A DNA stretch of 64,000 nt from Cryptomeria japonica (GCF_030272615.1 NC_081409.1:915783340-915847339); one strand, 5' to 3'. Shown: positions 11,489-23,890, counted from the first letter of the stretch. A program made the numbers and translations. Notes: generated by a model not told the origin, from the letters alone.

Positions 11489-12751
11489 TGTAGAGTAGAA
11501 AATTGCATGCCCCTTTGCAATTCCACCTACACTTTTGTAGCCACTTTAGTGTCCACTCCCCCTAGCATTTGAGTAGGCTCATTTTAGCCCTTGCATCAAC
11601 CTTTTCCCTCTCAGGATGCCCAAGACCCCCTTTAAGCAGCTATCCTTCAACTTATGTTTCATGTTAGTTGCATGTTTCTCTTGCCTCGTCATTTTTTAGC
11701 GTGATTCGTATGGACACTAATGCACCAAGGGAACGTTAGCATAACGTGCATTAGTCCCACAACATCTTAACATTCAAATGTCAGTTCTACATAATTTGAC
11801 ACTTGTCACCTATCTTAGTCGATGGAAATGACTTGGAATCTTCTAGACGACTCAACAACCCTCTTTTCCCTCCTCTTCTCTCTATCTAAATCGATCTTTT
11901 CTCTCCTTTCAATCTCTCTAGTTCCTCTATGCATCCTCTCTTCATTCTCTTAATTCTTATCTCTCTCTAGTTCCTCCATACAATCTCTCTAGTTCTCTTC
12001 ACTCTTACAGCTTTCTCTTGCTCTCTCTCGCTTGCTACAACAGTCCTTAGTTTGCTATAGCACTCTCAAGCTCTCACAATAATCTTTTGCAACTCTCTTG
12101 GCTTTCTCAAGCCTCTTTGGTAATATCTTTCTCTCATTCTATCTATCTCATCTTTGAGAATCTTCAGATTTATCACATCTCCTATCTATTTGATCATTTT
12201 ATCATTCTAGCTATTTATCTTTTGATCTATCTATCTATCTGGGTTGTTCGTGGAGGTGGAAACACCAAAGCAGGGGTCTGATTGAGGCAGGCCTCTAAAC
12301 ACAACCCCCAACAATTTTTCCCTCTTTTGTATATGTCTATAGGTTTCTTGAAGGCATTTGACCACACGAGGGTTTGCTCTTTCTTTATTTATTCCATTTA
12401 TATTGATTTTCATTTACATGTATTATCTTCTATTCACTGCCATGTTTCTAACTTCTAGTTTTTGCACGTTAATCAAAACATAGAGTCAAGTTTTCATGTT
12501 TCTAAGTCTCTTCTGTTAGCTGTATGTACGAGACTACAACATGTCATGCAAACGTCCACGCACCACACTTGTATCCTTGAACGAGATGCTCAAACTTAAG
12601 ATATAATACACCTTGTTTCTACTCTTTCAATTTCTCTAATTAGATATTTTCACCAGTTTCACTAGTTGGAGATATCTGAATGTATGTTGTGAAATTGGCT
12701 CTCAAGGGAATATAGTTCTTCCCTTTGTAGGGTCACCTTTGCACTATTACA
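11489..12751 (+). repeat. Element D 5' LTR
   Basis: Direct repeat partner of 33512-34695, starting TGTAGAG and ending near ATTACA. It contains a pyrimidine-rich block (11860-12060) and a short TCTA microsatellite (12225-12240). The sequence after it (TTTTGGTGAACTTG, from 12752) is in the primer-binding position, but I cannot name the tRNA; it is a degenerate site at best. Confidence 0.85.
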
Positions 12752-12896
12752 TTTTGGTGAACTTGATGTGAACCCTTCTTCTGTAATATTTTTAGAGTAT
12801 TCTTCATCATTCCTTTAGTCATTCAATAAATGATATGTCGGTCTTTGATCAACACATTTATGCATTTTTTCTTTCATATAGTTTATTATTTTCAAA

Positions 12897-13790
12897 ATGC
12901 ATTTGTTATTTCTTTTATTAGTTTGTGATGTTGTCTTGGCTTTGTCTATGCCACTCTATGTCTCTGATCCCTCTTATAAAAATTCTTCTATCTTAGAAGA
13001 TATTTTATTGCAAGAGTATGAAATCATTGATACATTTCTTAGTGTTAATCTACCTTCTCTTCATTCCAATGCACTCTCCTCAAGAGTTGATGCAATAGTG
13101 GATGACGAATCGTGTGTTACATCTAATCTCCCATAGGTTGATGTCAAGCAAGTTCCTTCAACTAATCCTTCTACAAGTTGTAGTGATTCTGTGAATATCA
13201 TTGTTGTCTCTCCTACCCCTAAAAGGCCTAAGAGACCAATCATTTGTGTGACTGTAGCTAGTCCTTCTCCAAAGAAGGTAATTTCTATTCATGGTGTTCC
13301 TTTTAAAAGTGACTCACTAGATCTTTTTAAGACATATGCATAGTCTAAGGCTCTTTCTCATAGAATGGTAGCCAACACTTATAACACTCATAGAAATAAG
13401 AAAAATGTTGATCACCCTAATATTTCTTTACCAACTTCTCAACTAGATCTTCCTCAAGCACCTAAGCCTTCAGTTAAGAAATCTAGTGATTACGTTCTTA
13501 TTGAACAACTTCATGTTACTTTTGCTAAGATATCACTTTGTGATTTGCTTCAAACTGGTTTAGTTTATCAAGGTATGCTAGAGGAAGCTCTTCAGAAGAT
13601 CACATTGCCTTCGTCTGTTGGGCCTTCGAATGTAAATGCATTGATGGATCATATTCGTGCAGATTCGTCGAATATTACATTCTATCCACATGAACTCCCA
13701 CCTTTAGAAGTAATAAATCAACTGGATCCATTAATGATAAGATCATTTATGTTAACAGTATCAGCATTAGATGGACTCTCATTGATATTG
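12897..13790 (+). pseudogene. Element D pre-protease coding part
   Basis: One frame can be read from the Met at 12897 to about 13790 with stops near 13134 and 13342. The first half is serine- and proline-rich linker. The second half (13365-13790) contains a block of the form YVLIEQL..T.AKISLCDLL..G...GMLEEAL..I.LP, then ITFYPHELPP. This is the pattern found just in front of the aspartic protease in Ty3 polyproteins. No capsid-type gag domain precedes it. The frame is cut at 13790 by the LTR of chromovirus C. The rest of the protease reappears about 13.5 kb downstream, at 27293, with the active-site part missing. Confidence 0.65.
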
Positions 13791-15328
13791 TGATGTAGAG
13801 GTATGGTTCAAACAACTTGAAAATTTTCCAAGTTGCTCACTTGCTCAAACAAGCAACAAAACCCTTCATTCAAGGATTCACTCCAACCAAGCCTCACACC
13901 TTTATGAGAATCAATTCAACATCCCAAGTCACCTATTTTCATCCCCATAACCCCACAATGGGACAGTGTGCAAGGTTATCAATATTTGGTTTCAAACCCC
14001 ATAAGCAAAAGTGCTCAAAATGGCTCAAATTGCTCACAACCCCTCCAAATGGTTTTATAGGCCAACAAAGGCTCAATACAGGTTTTATAGGTTCCTACAA
14101 ACTCAAATGATGCCAAACAACCCTCTGATTTGGTTGTTCAAGTCCCAAAAGTCACAAAGTGCAAATTGGCTTCTTAGACCTATTAGCCTTCAAAACTCAC
14201 TTTTTGGCTTCCCACCCAAAAAATAAAAAGGATAGGCTAATATTGTTTGATTTTATTGAACACAAACCTGGGGCAACACTTTTTACCAAAGGAAAAGTTC
14301 TGGAACCTCTTACAAGTATCTTTTCTAATAAACCCCCATCTAGGCTAATAAGGGCTAGTTTAAGCACTTAACAAAGGAACTACCCCCCAAACTTGCAAGT
14401 CCACCAAACCAACTATTGGATCACCTTGGGGTATCCAAATCATAACAAAATACCAAGTTATAGCTTCTATTTTGCATTAAAACTAAAGTTATGGGGATTG
14501 TTCATGAATTTTGTTCAATTCCCACAGCGAGTCACATGGAGATGCCTGGCCAAACTCACAAAAATATTACCCAAACTGCTTCCTCCACTTTTGAAACCTT
14601 TTGAATCTTAAATTAAACTCCCAAATCCTCCATTTCACCAAGTTTTATAATTTTCCCATGGTGAATTTGGAAGAAATGGGAAATTGAAGTTGAAGCCCTA
14701 GGGAAGGGCACTTTCATGGGTTGTTTGGATCTGTTACAACTTTTTTCTCTCAATACTCCACCTCCAGACCTCTGGTTGGATTCAAAAGAAATGTAACTCA
14801 ACCCTCTAAACTTCCATGGATATATTTTTTACTTTAGAGGCTGGACAGGGCCGTACCAAGCGTGATAACAACAAATTTTCTGGAAAAATGCAGAATTTTA
14901 TTGATTTCCAATATCAAGTTTACAAATTCCACCCACAACAACCCCCACACGAGTTTTTTGAGGCATTTTATTTTTTTCCCAACATGTACAAACTGATTGG
15001 AGGTGGTTATGAACATTGGGCAACCAATTACAACAACTTTTTGAAAAGTTGCTTTACAAATTGACAACTTTTGTCATTTTTTGACAATTTTTGCATTTTG
15101 TCATTCAAACTAATTTTATCATCAACCTAGGGACCTAAACACATTTAAATGGATCTTAATAGATCAAAACAACCCTGACTTCCTAATTTTACTCATCCTA
15201 AGCCCTTTTGGCCATAGTTGACCAGAGGGTTTATAATCCACCCTAGGCCACTAGGCCTTACAAAATAGACATTTAGGATCTTATTACAAAAAAAAAATAA
15301 ACAAAGGATTCTTTGATCCTTCCCAACA
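13791..15328 (-). repeat. Element C candidate 3' LTR
   Basis: On the minus strand the segment starts TGTTGGGAAGG (15328) directly after a purine tract (GATAGAAAGG) that follows the chromodomain stop, and it ends CTCTACATCA at 13791, where element D sequence begins. The end matches the CTCTGCATCA end of the element B LTR, which belongs to a related family. Only one copy is present, so the boundaries rest on the ends and on the junction with D. Confidence 0.65.
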
Positions 15329-15365
15329 CCTTTCTATCAAAAAAAAGAAATTTTCAATCAAGAAA

Positions 15366-15854
15366 TTATGAAATTGAGGCTTGTGCCCCTGCACCATACT
15401 CCCAGGGTGGGCTGATCTCATTTCCACGTGAGATAGGTTGGTCCAATGAAGTGTCATGGTTCAGAATTTCTGCCTCATCCATCCATACTGCCTCTTCAAC
15501 AGGGTGTCCTACCCATTTCATAAGGTATTGTTTGTATTCTTTATTTCTGGTCTTCTTGATGACCCTTTCATCAATGATCTTTTTAGGCTTCTTTGGTGCA
15601 TGAGGAGGTATATTAGCAATGTCCTCTTGAATCTCTTCCACATGAAAGTCTGTACCTGTAGCAAAATGCCCTTTATAGGGTTTTAGATCACATACATTAA
15701 AGATAGGAGAAATACCAAGGTTAGAGGGAAGAGATATCTCATAGGCATTCAACCCATGTTTCTTCAAAACCTTGCAAGGACCCACTTTCTTTATGAGTAA
15801 CTTTGTATGCTTCCCCTTTGGTAATCTTTCTTTTCTCAGGTACACCCACACCAT
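15366..15854 (-). pseudogene. Element C integrase C-terminus and chromodomain
   Basis: Minus-strand frame of 162 codons. Residues near 1-55 (MVWVYL, KLLIKKVGPCKVLKK, GLNAYEISLP, DLKPY) are the GPY/F-type integrase C-terminal region of Ty3 elements. Residues ~92-140 form a chromodomain: DERVIKKTRNKEYKQYL, MKWVGHPVEEAVW, DEAEIL, which keeps the aromatic and acidic residues of the fold. Chromodomains direct integration to particular chromatin. The stop at 15366 is followed within about 40 bp by the LTR. Upstream, a stop near 15860 (probably once Gln) separates it from the integrase core. Confidence 0.9.
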
Positions 15855-15863
15855 ATCACCAAT

Positions 15864-17033
15864 CTAAAATTGTACATCCCTCCTCTTCTTAACAACAAGT
15901 TCCTTGTACTTTTGTGAACTATTTTGGAGGGCTAGCCTTACTTGATCATGCACTTCCTTCATACTATCAACAAAATGTTCACCATGAGCACTTGTTTGCC
16001 CATCATGTGGAAGGTCTCTCAACTCCAAGATGCCTCTTGGATTCTGCCCATACACAATCTGAAATGGACTCCTTCCTGTACTCCTATTCACATAATCATT
16101 GAATGCAAATTCGGCTTCTGGAAGTACAACATCCCACTTCTCTCCATATTACTTTGTCAAGCATCTCAATAGGTTTCCCAAGGACCTATTCTCAACTTCA
16201 GCTTGCCCATCTATTTGTGGATGGTAGGCTGAACTAAAGTTCAAGTTTGTTCCCAACCTCTTCCATAAGATTCTCCAAAAATGGCCAATGAATTTCACAT
16301 CCCTATCAGACACAATTGTTAGAGGAAGTCCATGTATCCTTACAATCTCTTTGAAAAATAAATTTGCTACATAGGTTGCATCACTTGTACTCTTACATGA
16401 CAAGAAATGTGCCATCTTACTGAACCTATCTACAACAACAAAGATGTTATCAAAGCCTTTTTGAGTCCTAGGCAATCCCATTACAGAATACATACAACAA
16501 CTTTCCCAAGGCCTTGTAGGTATGGGTAATGGTTGATACAAACCTGCATTGGTGGAAGTACCTTTAGCCTTTTGACAAATAGTGCATGTTTCAACAAATC
16601 TTCTCACATCACTTTGCATCTTAGGCCAATAGTAGTGTTTTCTTACCTGCTCAAGGGTTTTATCCAACCCAAAATATCCACTCATGCTTCCACAATGCTT
16701 TTCTTTCACAATATTCTCCCTCATTGAACACCTAGGAATGCATAGTTGATGTCCTTTGAACAATAAACCATCTTGGATCAAGTAATTAGCATATTCAACA
16801 TGGTATGCTTTGGAAAAATCAGAACAAACTTTATAAATTTCATGAAAGTCTTCATCACCTTCATACATACCTTTCAAGGAGTCAATCCCCACACTTTGCA
16901 ACTTCACCTCTTGCATTGTCAAGGATCTTCTACTCAAGGCATCTACCACCTTGTTTGCAACTCCCTTTTTGTGTTTGATTATAAAGGTATATGCTTGGAT
17001 AGATTCTACCCATTTCATATGCTTGTGACTCAA
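15864..17033 (-). pseudogene. Element C integrase
   Basis: Two adjoining frames (16149-17033 and 15864-16091) separated by a stop. The zinc-binding part shows CTICQKAKG, but the second histidine of the HHCC finger appears as tyrosine (SGYFGLDKT, usually GHFG). The core shows GLPRTQKGFDNIFVVVDRFSKM and VSDRD, then AYHPQ and GQAEVENRSLGNLLR. The first catalytic Asp, normally in a MDF(I/V)xGLP block, is replaced (PWESCCMYSVMGLP), so strand transfer would not work. The beginning of the frame overlaps the end of RNase H (HKHMKWVESIQAY, then VVDALSRR), which is continuous with the neighbouring block at 17040. Confidence 0.9.
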
Positions 17034-17039
17034 CTTCTC

Positions 17040-18463
17040 CTAGCTATTCAAGAAGTTAAGTGCCTGATTGTCAGTAAAAATAGCAAATTCTTTTGGAAGG
17101 AGATAATGCCTCCACTTTTTCAAGGCTTGAACTAAGGCATACATTTCCAAATCATAAGAGGAATACTTCCTCTTTTCCTCATTGAGTTTCTCACTAAAAA
17201 ATGCAATGGGCCTACCCTCTTGGCTCAAAACAACCCCTATAGCAGCATTAGATGCATCACACTCAATTGTAAAAACATTTTGGAAATATGGAAAAGCAAG
17301 TACAAGTTGTTTTGCTACCTTTTGTTTGAGACTTTGAAAATCCTCCTCAACCTCTTTGGTCCATACAAACTTGCACTTCTGCCCCCCTTTGATTTTTTCC
17401 AGGATAGGTGCACAAACTTGGCTAAAACCTCTTATAAACTTCCTATAAAAGGAAGTCAAGCCATGGAATCTTCTAACTTCAGTCATTGACCTTGGAGAAG
17501 GCCAATTAAAGATGCTCTCCACCTTCTCAATATCCATCTTGATGCTTCCACCTGAAACTATTAAACCAAAATACACCAATTCTTCCTGCATAAAAAGACA
17601 CTTGTCCACATTGATTAGGAGCTTTTCTTCCTGCAATCTCTTAAGGACCAAATTCAAATGCTACATATGTTCATCTCTATTCTTACTGAAAATAAGAATG
17701 TCATCCAAGTAAACAATAACAAATTTATCAAGGAAAGGTTTTAGAACTTCATTCATGAGTCTCATGAATGTACCAGGTGCATTGGACAAGCCAAATGGCA
17801 TCACTCTCCACTCATAAAGGCCTTCATTAGTCTTAAAGGTTGTCTTCCATTCATCTCCAACCCTTATTCTGATTTGATGTTACCCACTTTTCAAATCCAC
17901 CTTTGAATACCACCTTGCACCCCTAGATGATCCAACAAGTCCTCAATCCTAGGCATAGGGAACCTATACCTAATAGTGATCATGTTAATGGCCCTTGAGT
18001 CCATACATAACCTCCATGTACCTTCTTTCTTAGGTGCTAGCACAGCTGGAACAACACATGTACTCAAACTTTTAGAAATCAAACCCTTATCTAAGAGTTC
18101 CTGGATTTGTCTTGCCATTTCCTCATTCTGTTGGGGTGTTAACTTATAGGAAACCTTATTTGGGAGTGTATCCCCTGGGATTAGATCAATATTATGACTA
18201 ATCTCTCTAATTGGAGGTAGGGTATCAGGCATCTCTTTGGTTACAATGTCCTTATAGGTCTCAAGAAAATATGCCACCTCTTTTGGTCCTATCCTCCTAG
18301 GTTCTTCCTTTTTCTTGTGCAACTTTCTTTCTTCATGTTTTGACAATACAACGAAAGCATAACAAGGAGTATCCTCCTCCTTCAAACATTCTAAAAACTC
18401 TTTCTCTCCTACAAACAAAAACTTAGAGTCTTTTGGTTCCTCACCATTATCAGGTAGGGGTAG
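17040..18463 (-). pseudogene. Element C reverse transcriptase and RNase H
   Basis: The minus strand encodes the protease-RT linker, then RT motifs GTWRLCMDSRAIN and [38 protein letters not shown] and the catalytic YLDD (about 17700-17711), then RNase H with TIECDASNAAIGVVLSQ, EMYALVQALKKWRHYL and FTDNQAL. A one-base deletion in a G run near 17930, a stop replacing Tyr just after LKSG, a stop near 17660 and a stop at 17040 inactivate it. At its upstream end the frame runs directly into the target duplication at 18459-18463 where element A is inserted. Confidence 0.93.
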
Positions 18464-18899
18464 TGTGAGATTTTTCCAAGATCAAGAGGCAATGGGAAGC
18501 ACAAATAAGAGAGACAAAATAGATGATAGGAATAAACTGTATTCTATCAAGATGCAAAATATGATCAACTGGATCATTACAAGATATAGATTGATTGCCC
18601 GTACAAACAATGTAGATATGTGAGCACACAAACATGACATGTGGCTCAATAAGAAACAAGGGTAGGTAGGAAATAGGTGTGGGTAGGTAGGAGAAACAAT
18701 ATAATATTCCACATGAGGTGGAATGTAACAACAAGATAAGATCAACACCATAAAAGGTTGAAATTATCCTACACACACTATCCCAATGTTGGCACAAGCA
18801 CCCAAGTGTCTCATACCCAAACTACTATGAAATGCATTTCCTAAGTAAACTTAAGTAAACTGTAATAATATCCACGATGAATAATTATTTACACCAACA
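18464..18899 (-). repeat. Element A 3' LTR (436 bp)
   Basis: Partner of 26088-26541. Both are bounded TG..CA on one strand (the far copy has TA for its outer end). Compared with the partner this copy lacks a ~30-bp block that contains the TATA box, and differs at roughly ten other positions. Confidence 0.93.
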
Positions 18900-20172
18900 C
18901 CCCCCCTTAAGTGCAACTTAGGGGAATGCACTTAAGTCTACAATGCAACTAAGCAATGCAAGATGGGTCTTGACTACTAGGCCATGTTAGGTACCCATGT
19001 ACAAATGCAAATGTAATCTCCCATAAACGGAGAAAGAGAGAAAAACCCAATGGGAAAAAGCCCTCCCCCAAAAGAGAGATGATGAAAGCACACAATGCTC
19101 TCAATGATGAATGAGAAGAACAAAACTGTGTCCCCCCCATAAGAGAGAAGAAGAGACCATGAAGCCCCTCTCAATGTCGAATCTCCTACAAAGATGGTCC
19201 AATGATGATGACCAAAATACCTCCTCATAAGGAAGAAAGAGAGTCAATGTTGCACCAATAATGTCAAAGTGTGACAAAATCAGGTACCAAGTCGATGACG
19301 ATGAATCACTCGTTGCAACAAAATGAAGATCATGCATGGACACAACCTGCTATGAGCATCATCTGGATACTCAGAACTAGCAGAAATACCAGTACAATCC
19401 AAGTCTCATGGGAGCCATGCACAAATGTGTACAATCTAAGTCTCAACTGGAGCCATGCACCAAGTCTCACAAGATATTCTTAATCTACGTGTACAAGAGG
19501 ATTACATCAAATAGTCAACAATGACAAGATACAAAGAGGTGTGACACTTTATGATAGTGCGAGTACAACATTGCTTATGCAAGAGCATACAACATGATAG
19601 TGCAAATCTGGAAACATGAAGATGATGCCACCAAGAAGCCTAGTAGAATATTGTAGAAAAAGACGTCTCCAATTGGGATGTGGCCAAGAGATATAAAGGA
19701 GCAAATCAACCCCCCCCCCCGCTTGACTGCTGGTTGGAAGCATTGCAAGACAGGTGTGAAGTGACAAGAAAAAAATTTGTTCCCAATTTGACTTATTAAA
19801 CGATGTTTGTGTTTTTAAAAGATTTTAAAAATCTAAATAAAAACAATCCATTAAAGCCCATGCAAAAAAAAAAATGAAATGAAAAAAAAACTTTAATAAA
19901 AATTTATTAAAGAGAAAAAAAACTTTATAAAAAACTTTTTTTTTTTGTTATGAAAAAAAACTTATTAAAGTGAATTAAAAAAAAAAAAAAATTTAATTAT
20001 TAAAAAACTTATTTTTAAAAAAAAAAGAAAAAAGAATTTTTTTTTGATTTATTAAAAAAATAAAAAAAAACTATTTACACCCCCCCCATATAGGGAGGGG
20101 CCTGTAGGTACACTGCGGGATCACCACAGTGACTGCGGTCAACCTGCAGGTACATCGCGGGGCCGTAGATGG
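18900..20172 (-). other. Element A internal region, 3' part; no gene
   Basis: Non-coding. It opens with the polypurine tract (GGGGGGG on the minus strand), continues through A-rich and purine-rich sequence, and has a long low-complexity poly-A/T stretch at about 19800-20075. It ends in a GC-rich block (20090-20172) with repeated words such as GTAGGTAC, CTGCGG and GCAGGTAC next to the insertion point of element B. Confidence 0.7.
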
Positions 20173-20177
20173 CATGC

Positions 20178-21787
20178 TGGTGCAGGGGCACTAGGCATGA
20201 AGACAACTTGGAGGACACCATGGAAGCATGACAAGGAGGTGTATGGGTCTAATAGACTCAATTATGATGTCTTGAAGCCAATTATGGCATTTTATTGTAA
20301 TGATCCTAATGTAATGATTAATTGTCCTAATGGACCTAATAAGGCCATAGGACCAAATATAGGATTTCATGGGTATAGAATTGGTAAGGGTCTCAAAGGT
20401 GTTTAGAACTATTTGATAAATCATTTTTATCCTTTAGAAGTCATTAGGTTGGGGTAGAAGTCCATTTCATAAGAGTTTTAAATTCAAAAATTTGAAAATA
20501 GTGGCTAGTGTCATTTTGGGGGGAAAAGCTAAAAACTTGTTTGTTAAGCATTTTAATCATGAATAACTGATGGATTTTGGTTTGGGAAGTTGGGGGCAGG
20601 TATTATAAAACCTTGGAATTCCATTTTGGTGTGGTTGGATGCTACAGTACGGATGTTGTACGGATTTAACAGAAAAAGTGAATAAAACCTTCATTTTCTT
20701 GCAATTTTTTGTGTTTTGTTGCTTGAAAGTGATTGATCTTTCATGGTATAAGCCTTGGGCAGTCATTAAACATTGTAATAAGTGATTTGGAATGATTTTG
20801 TAGTAGGTTTTGCTCAGATTTTGTCATTTGTGCTGATTGTCCTAAAATTTTCTGAGTTGTATCATTGGCATTGAAGACCCAAAATGCAATTTGGAGCCCT
20901 TCTATGGATGTAAGGTCCTGTTTTTCATAGAGGAGGCTCTATCTAACATGTACATTATGATCCTAACTAAAACATTTGCAAGAAGTGTGTTTTAACAGGT
21001 GTACACCATGAGTTTGATGAGGGAGAAGTGAGTAGGAAGCATAACAAACTTATAGCAGCAGAAGATCTACCTCTTGGAGAGGGTAGTTTGATGATTGAAG
21101 TTGGTTAATATGACCAAGGAGATGGTGTAGGGACTTTTAATGAGCCCTGGAAGTGAATGGAAAGGTCTTAATTAGAAAATCCTCGGTTTTGGAGCCTAAT
21201 GGTGAGGGTTTTGGGGTTTGCACATTAAAAGAGAACAGAGAACCAATTTTATTGGATATTACTTAGTTTTGAGGCATAACTAAAGACTGTTGAGAGTTTC
21301 AATATTGGGGAAGAATTATTTCTTACACTTGCTTTGTAAAACTTGAGTTTTTGGCAAGCAAATTTGTCCCAATCTTAGGACAGCAAAGGCACGGTCCAAA
21401 ACAACCTACCCTCAATCTTTGATATGTTGTATTAAGCCGAAAAGGGTGTCTGAAAATATATTTTGTTTTTGGAGTTATTTGAGAAAAGTTGGAGAAAACA
21501 ATTTATTTCAGCCTAAGGTGGCCTAATTGAGGCTCTAGGGCTAGTAGCAGACATAGTGGGGTTTAAGAGCATGGTGAAGACTTGAACCTTTGAAACTAGT
21601 TGAATCTTGTTGGATTGGGTTGGAATAGGTGTTTAACAACCTTAGGAGTCATTGTGGAGAGTGGATTGAGATTTGCCCTTTTAAAACCATTAAGGTGCCT
21701 TGGAAACACTAGGTAACTGCAAGGAGTGTGAAACATTTAAAAGCATATTTTCTTGAAATCACCTAAAACCCCTGACCCTCTGCATCA
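20178..21787 (+). repeat. Element B 5' LTR (1610 bp)
   Basis: Direct repeat of 23891-25500 with the same length and roughly 99% identity by eye. Ends in TG..CA. Confidence 0.97.
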
Positions 21788-21790
21788 GAT

Positions 21791-21802
21791 TGGTATCAGA
21801 GC
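21791..21802 (+). promoter_or_regulatory. Primer-binding site of element B
   Basis: TGGTATCAGAGC is the standard complement of the 3' end of plant initiator methionine tRNA, used to prime minus-strand DNA synthesis. It lies three bases after the 5' LTR end. Confidence 0.93.
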
Positions 21803-21836
21803 AGTGAGTAGATCTCTTTGGGAAGGTTTTGACAAG

Positions 21837-23327
21837 ATGGCACCGAAGAATCAAATGGCTAGGGAAATTGAAGAGTTAAAGGAAGCCCTTGAAAGAGAGA
21901 AGAGGGAAAAGAGAGAACTTGAAGCAGCAAGAGAAAGAGAGAGAAGGGAGAGAGTGCAACTATCTGCAAGGATAGAAGCCTTAGAGAAGGAAAGAGAACA
22001 ACCTAGGGTGGATGAAAACAATGAGCATCTTGACTCACATAATGAAGGAAGTGGGCATGAAGAGCATAGGGAAGAGATAGTAGACCCTGAGGAGAAGAGG
22101 TTGGTAAGACTACTAAAGGCAGTACAAGGTGGAGTAATGAAAGGACATGTTGATTTACCTATTTACCAGGGAAGAATGGATAGTGAGGAAGTGCTAGGGT
22201 GGATAGAGGCCTTAGAAAACTACTTTGAGTTGGAAGACACGGATGATGACAAGAAGGTGAAATTTGCAAAGGCAAAGTTGAGGGGAACAACATTAACATG
22301 GTGGAGTGGTAAGCAAGCTGAGAGGATAGCAAGAGGATTGAATAAGATTACAAGTTGGGAAAGGATGAAAGTAACGATGAAGGCACAATTTCTACCATCT
22401 GATTTTGCTATACAAACAAAGAGGATGAGACAAAACTTGAAACAAAGAGACATGGATGTGATGACATGCACAGAGCAATTTCATAAACTGAGCATTAGAG
22501 GAGGAGTAGAGGATGAAGATGAAAAGGTAGCAAGGTATTTGAATGGGCTGAGATATAATTTGCAGGATGAGATTGGGTTGAATGTTCCACAAACATTGGG
22601 AGATTGTTTTCAACTTGCAATAAGGGCTGAGGAGAAGTTGAAGAGAAAACAAGAGAGACAAGGAGGCACAAGAGGTAGAGGATCCATGAGAGGAAGAGGA
22701 GGAAGGTCTACAAATGAATCACAAGGACAAGACAATAAGGACAAAGAGTCTACATCACAACAAAGAGGTGGTTATAGTTATAGAGGAGGAGGTAGATTTG
22801 GTAGTGGAAGAGGATCACATGTATTCACAGGTAGATGTTTCCATTGTAATGAAGTTGGACACCAATCTTTCAAATGTCCTAAATGGGATGAAGTTGATAG
22901 AGGCAAAGATAGAAGAGTACACTTAGCATATGAAGAAAAAGACAAGCATGAAGACCAAGAACCATTGAAAGTCTATCCTATAACAGAGGGAGACTTTCTT
23001 ATGATCAGAAGAGGTACATTGCAGCAACAAACATCAGATCAGGTATCCATCTTCAGGACACAATGCTTGAGTAAGGATAAGATATGTAAGTTGATCATTG
23101 ATTCTGGCTCACATGATAATCTTGTTTCATTTGATATGGTTTCTAAGTTGGGATTGCAAACATTTGATCATCCTAATCCTTATAATGCCACTTGGGTTAG
23201 TCAAGAGCAGCATGTAATGATTAGTCAGAGGGCTTATGTTGATTTCTCAATTGGTCCATATCATGATCAGGTTTTGTGTGATGTTATACCTATGACTTGT
23301 GGACATATAATTTTGGGTAGACCATGA
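21837..23327 (+). CDS. Element B gag-protease polyprotein
   Basis: The frame is open from 21753, but those first 28 codons lie in the LTR and primer site, so I choose the Met at 21837 (MAPKNQMAREIEELKEAL), giving 496 residues. Residues ~5-70 are a charged coiled coil rich in E, R and K. About 120-270 is the retrotransposon gag capsid domain (LRGTTLTWWSGKQAER, TMKAQFLP, YLNGLRYNLQDEI). A GRG/RGG-rich basic stretch leads into a CCHC zinc knuckle CFHCNEVGHQSFKC. The aspartic protease follows with an intact active site LIIDSGSHDNLVS and the later ILGRP. The frame ends in TGA exactly where the family has Trp (GRPWQY in element C), so the stop is a point mutation and the product is slightly truncated. 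Elements like this can be mobilised in trans by a full-length relative. Confidence 0.93.
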   Translation: MAPKNQMAREIEELKEALEREKREKRELEAARERERRERVQLSARIEALEKEREQPRVDENNEHLDSHNEGSGHEEHREEIVDPEEKRLVRLLKAVQGGVMKGHVDLPIYQGRMDSEEVLGWIEALENYFELEDTDDDKKVKFAKAKLRGTTLTWWSGKQAERIARGLNKITSWERMKVTMKAQFLPSDFAIQTKRMRQNLKQRDMDVMTCTEQFHKLSIRGGVEDEDEKVARYLNGLRYNLQDEIGLNVPQTLGDCFQLAIRAEEKLKRKQERQGGTRGRGSMRGRGGRSTNESQGQDNKDKESTSQQRGGYSYRGGGRFGSGRGSHVFTGRCFHCNEVGHQSFKCPKWDEVDRGKDRRVHLAYEEKDKHEDQEPLKVYPITEGDFLMIRRGTLQQQTSDQVSIFRTQCLSKDKICKLIIDSGSHDNLVSFDMVSKLGLQTFDHPNPYNATWVSQEQHVMISQRAYVDFSIGPYHDQVLCDVIPMTCGHIILGRP

Positions 23328-23890
23328 CAATACTTGAGGAGGACAATCCATGATGGATATACAAATACATACTTGGTGCATAAGGGTAGTAAGAGATATT
23401 GTTTAACACCTTTGCCTTGTAGGGAGAAGTATGAGCATAATATAATTTGTTTTGGAGACAAAATCAGGTTGTGTGAGCAGGGTAAAGAGGACAATGATAC
23501 CGGTTGGAAGAACAAAACAAAGTTGCAGCAAAATAGCAGTCTTAAGGAGCAGCATGGTTGTAGTTTCAATAGCATAAGAGTTGGGGGTATTGATTGCCCG
23601 GTGATTGAGAAGAGAGATGTGGTTAAACCTCTGAGTTTGCAGATGATATCAGATCAGAACAGTGATAAGAAGAGGCAAGAAGAGGTGAAGACACAAGGTC
23701 CTAGACAAGGGACTCAAAATCAGCTTTTTGATACTAATGTTTTTGGTAAAGTGAATGCAGGTTGTAGCAGGAGGAAGATTACCTTTGGAGAGTACCTTTT
23801 CCCTATTGAAAATCAGAAGACATCATCATTAGGTGGTTGGCACAAGACTAGTCACTCTTGGGACAAGAGTTCTTTGTTTGGTGGGGAGTA
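23328..23890 (+). pseudogene. Element B post-protease remnant
   Basis: Sense continues in a neighbouring codon register after the TGA (RRTIHDGYTNTYLVHKG, matching the position of the protease C-terminus in element C), then becomes a hydrophilic, lysine/glutamine-rich stretch with no RT motif. It runs into the 3' LTR. The pol region has been deleted between these two parts; the deletion junction is not obvious by eye. Confidence 0.75.

Noticed and set aside
13817..15067. Several plus and minus frames of 60-100 codons
   Set aside because: They lie in the LTR of chromovirus C, with no recognisable domain.
18450..18797. Cys/Ile/Tyr-rich open frames in the element A LTRs (also 26047-26451)
   Set aside because: They occur in both LTR copies, overlap in different frames and have no motif; they are LTR shadows.
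21788..21802. Initiator tRNA-Met gene fragment
   Set aside because: Only the 12-base primer-binding complement is present, placed directly after an LTR.
21753..21836. Upstream start for the element B gag frame
   Set aside because: These codons translate LTR end and primer-binding sequence; the Met at 21837 begins the coiled-coil gag.
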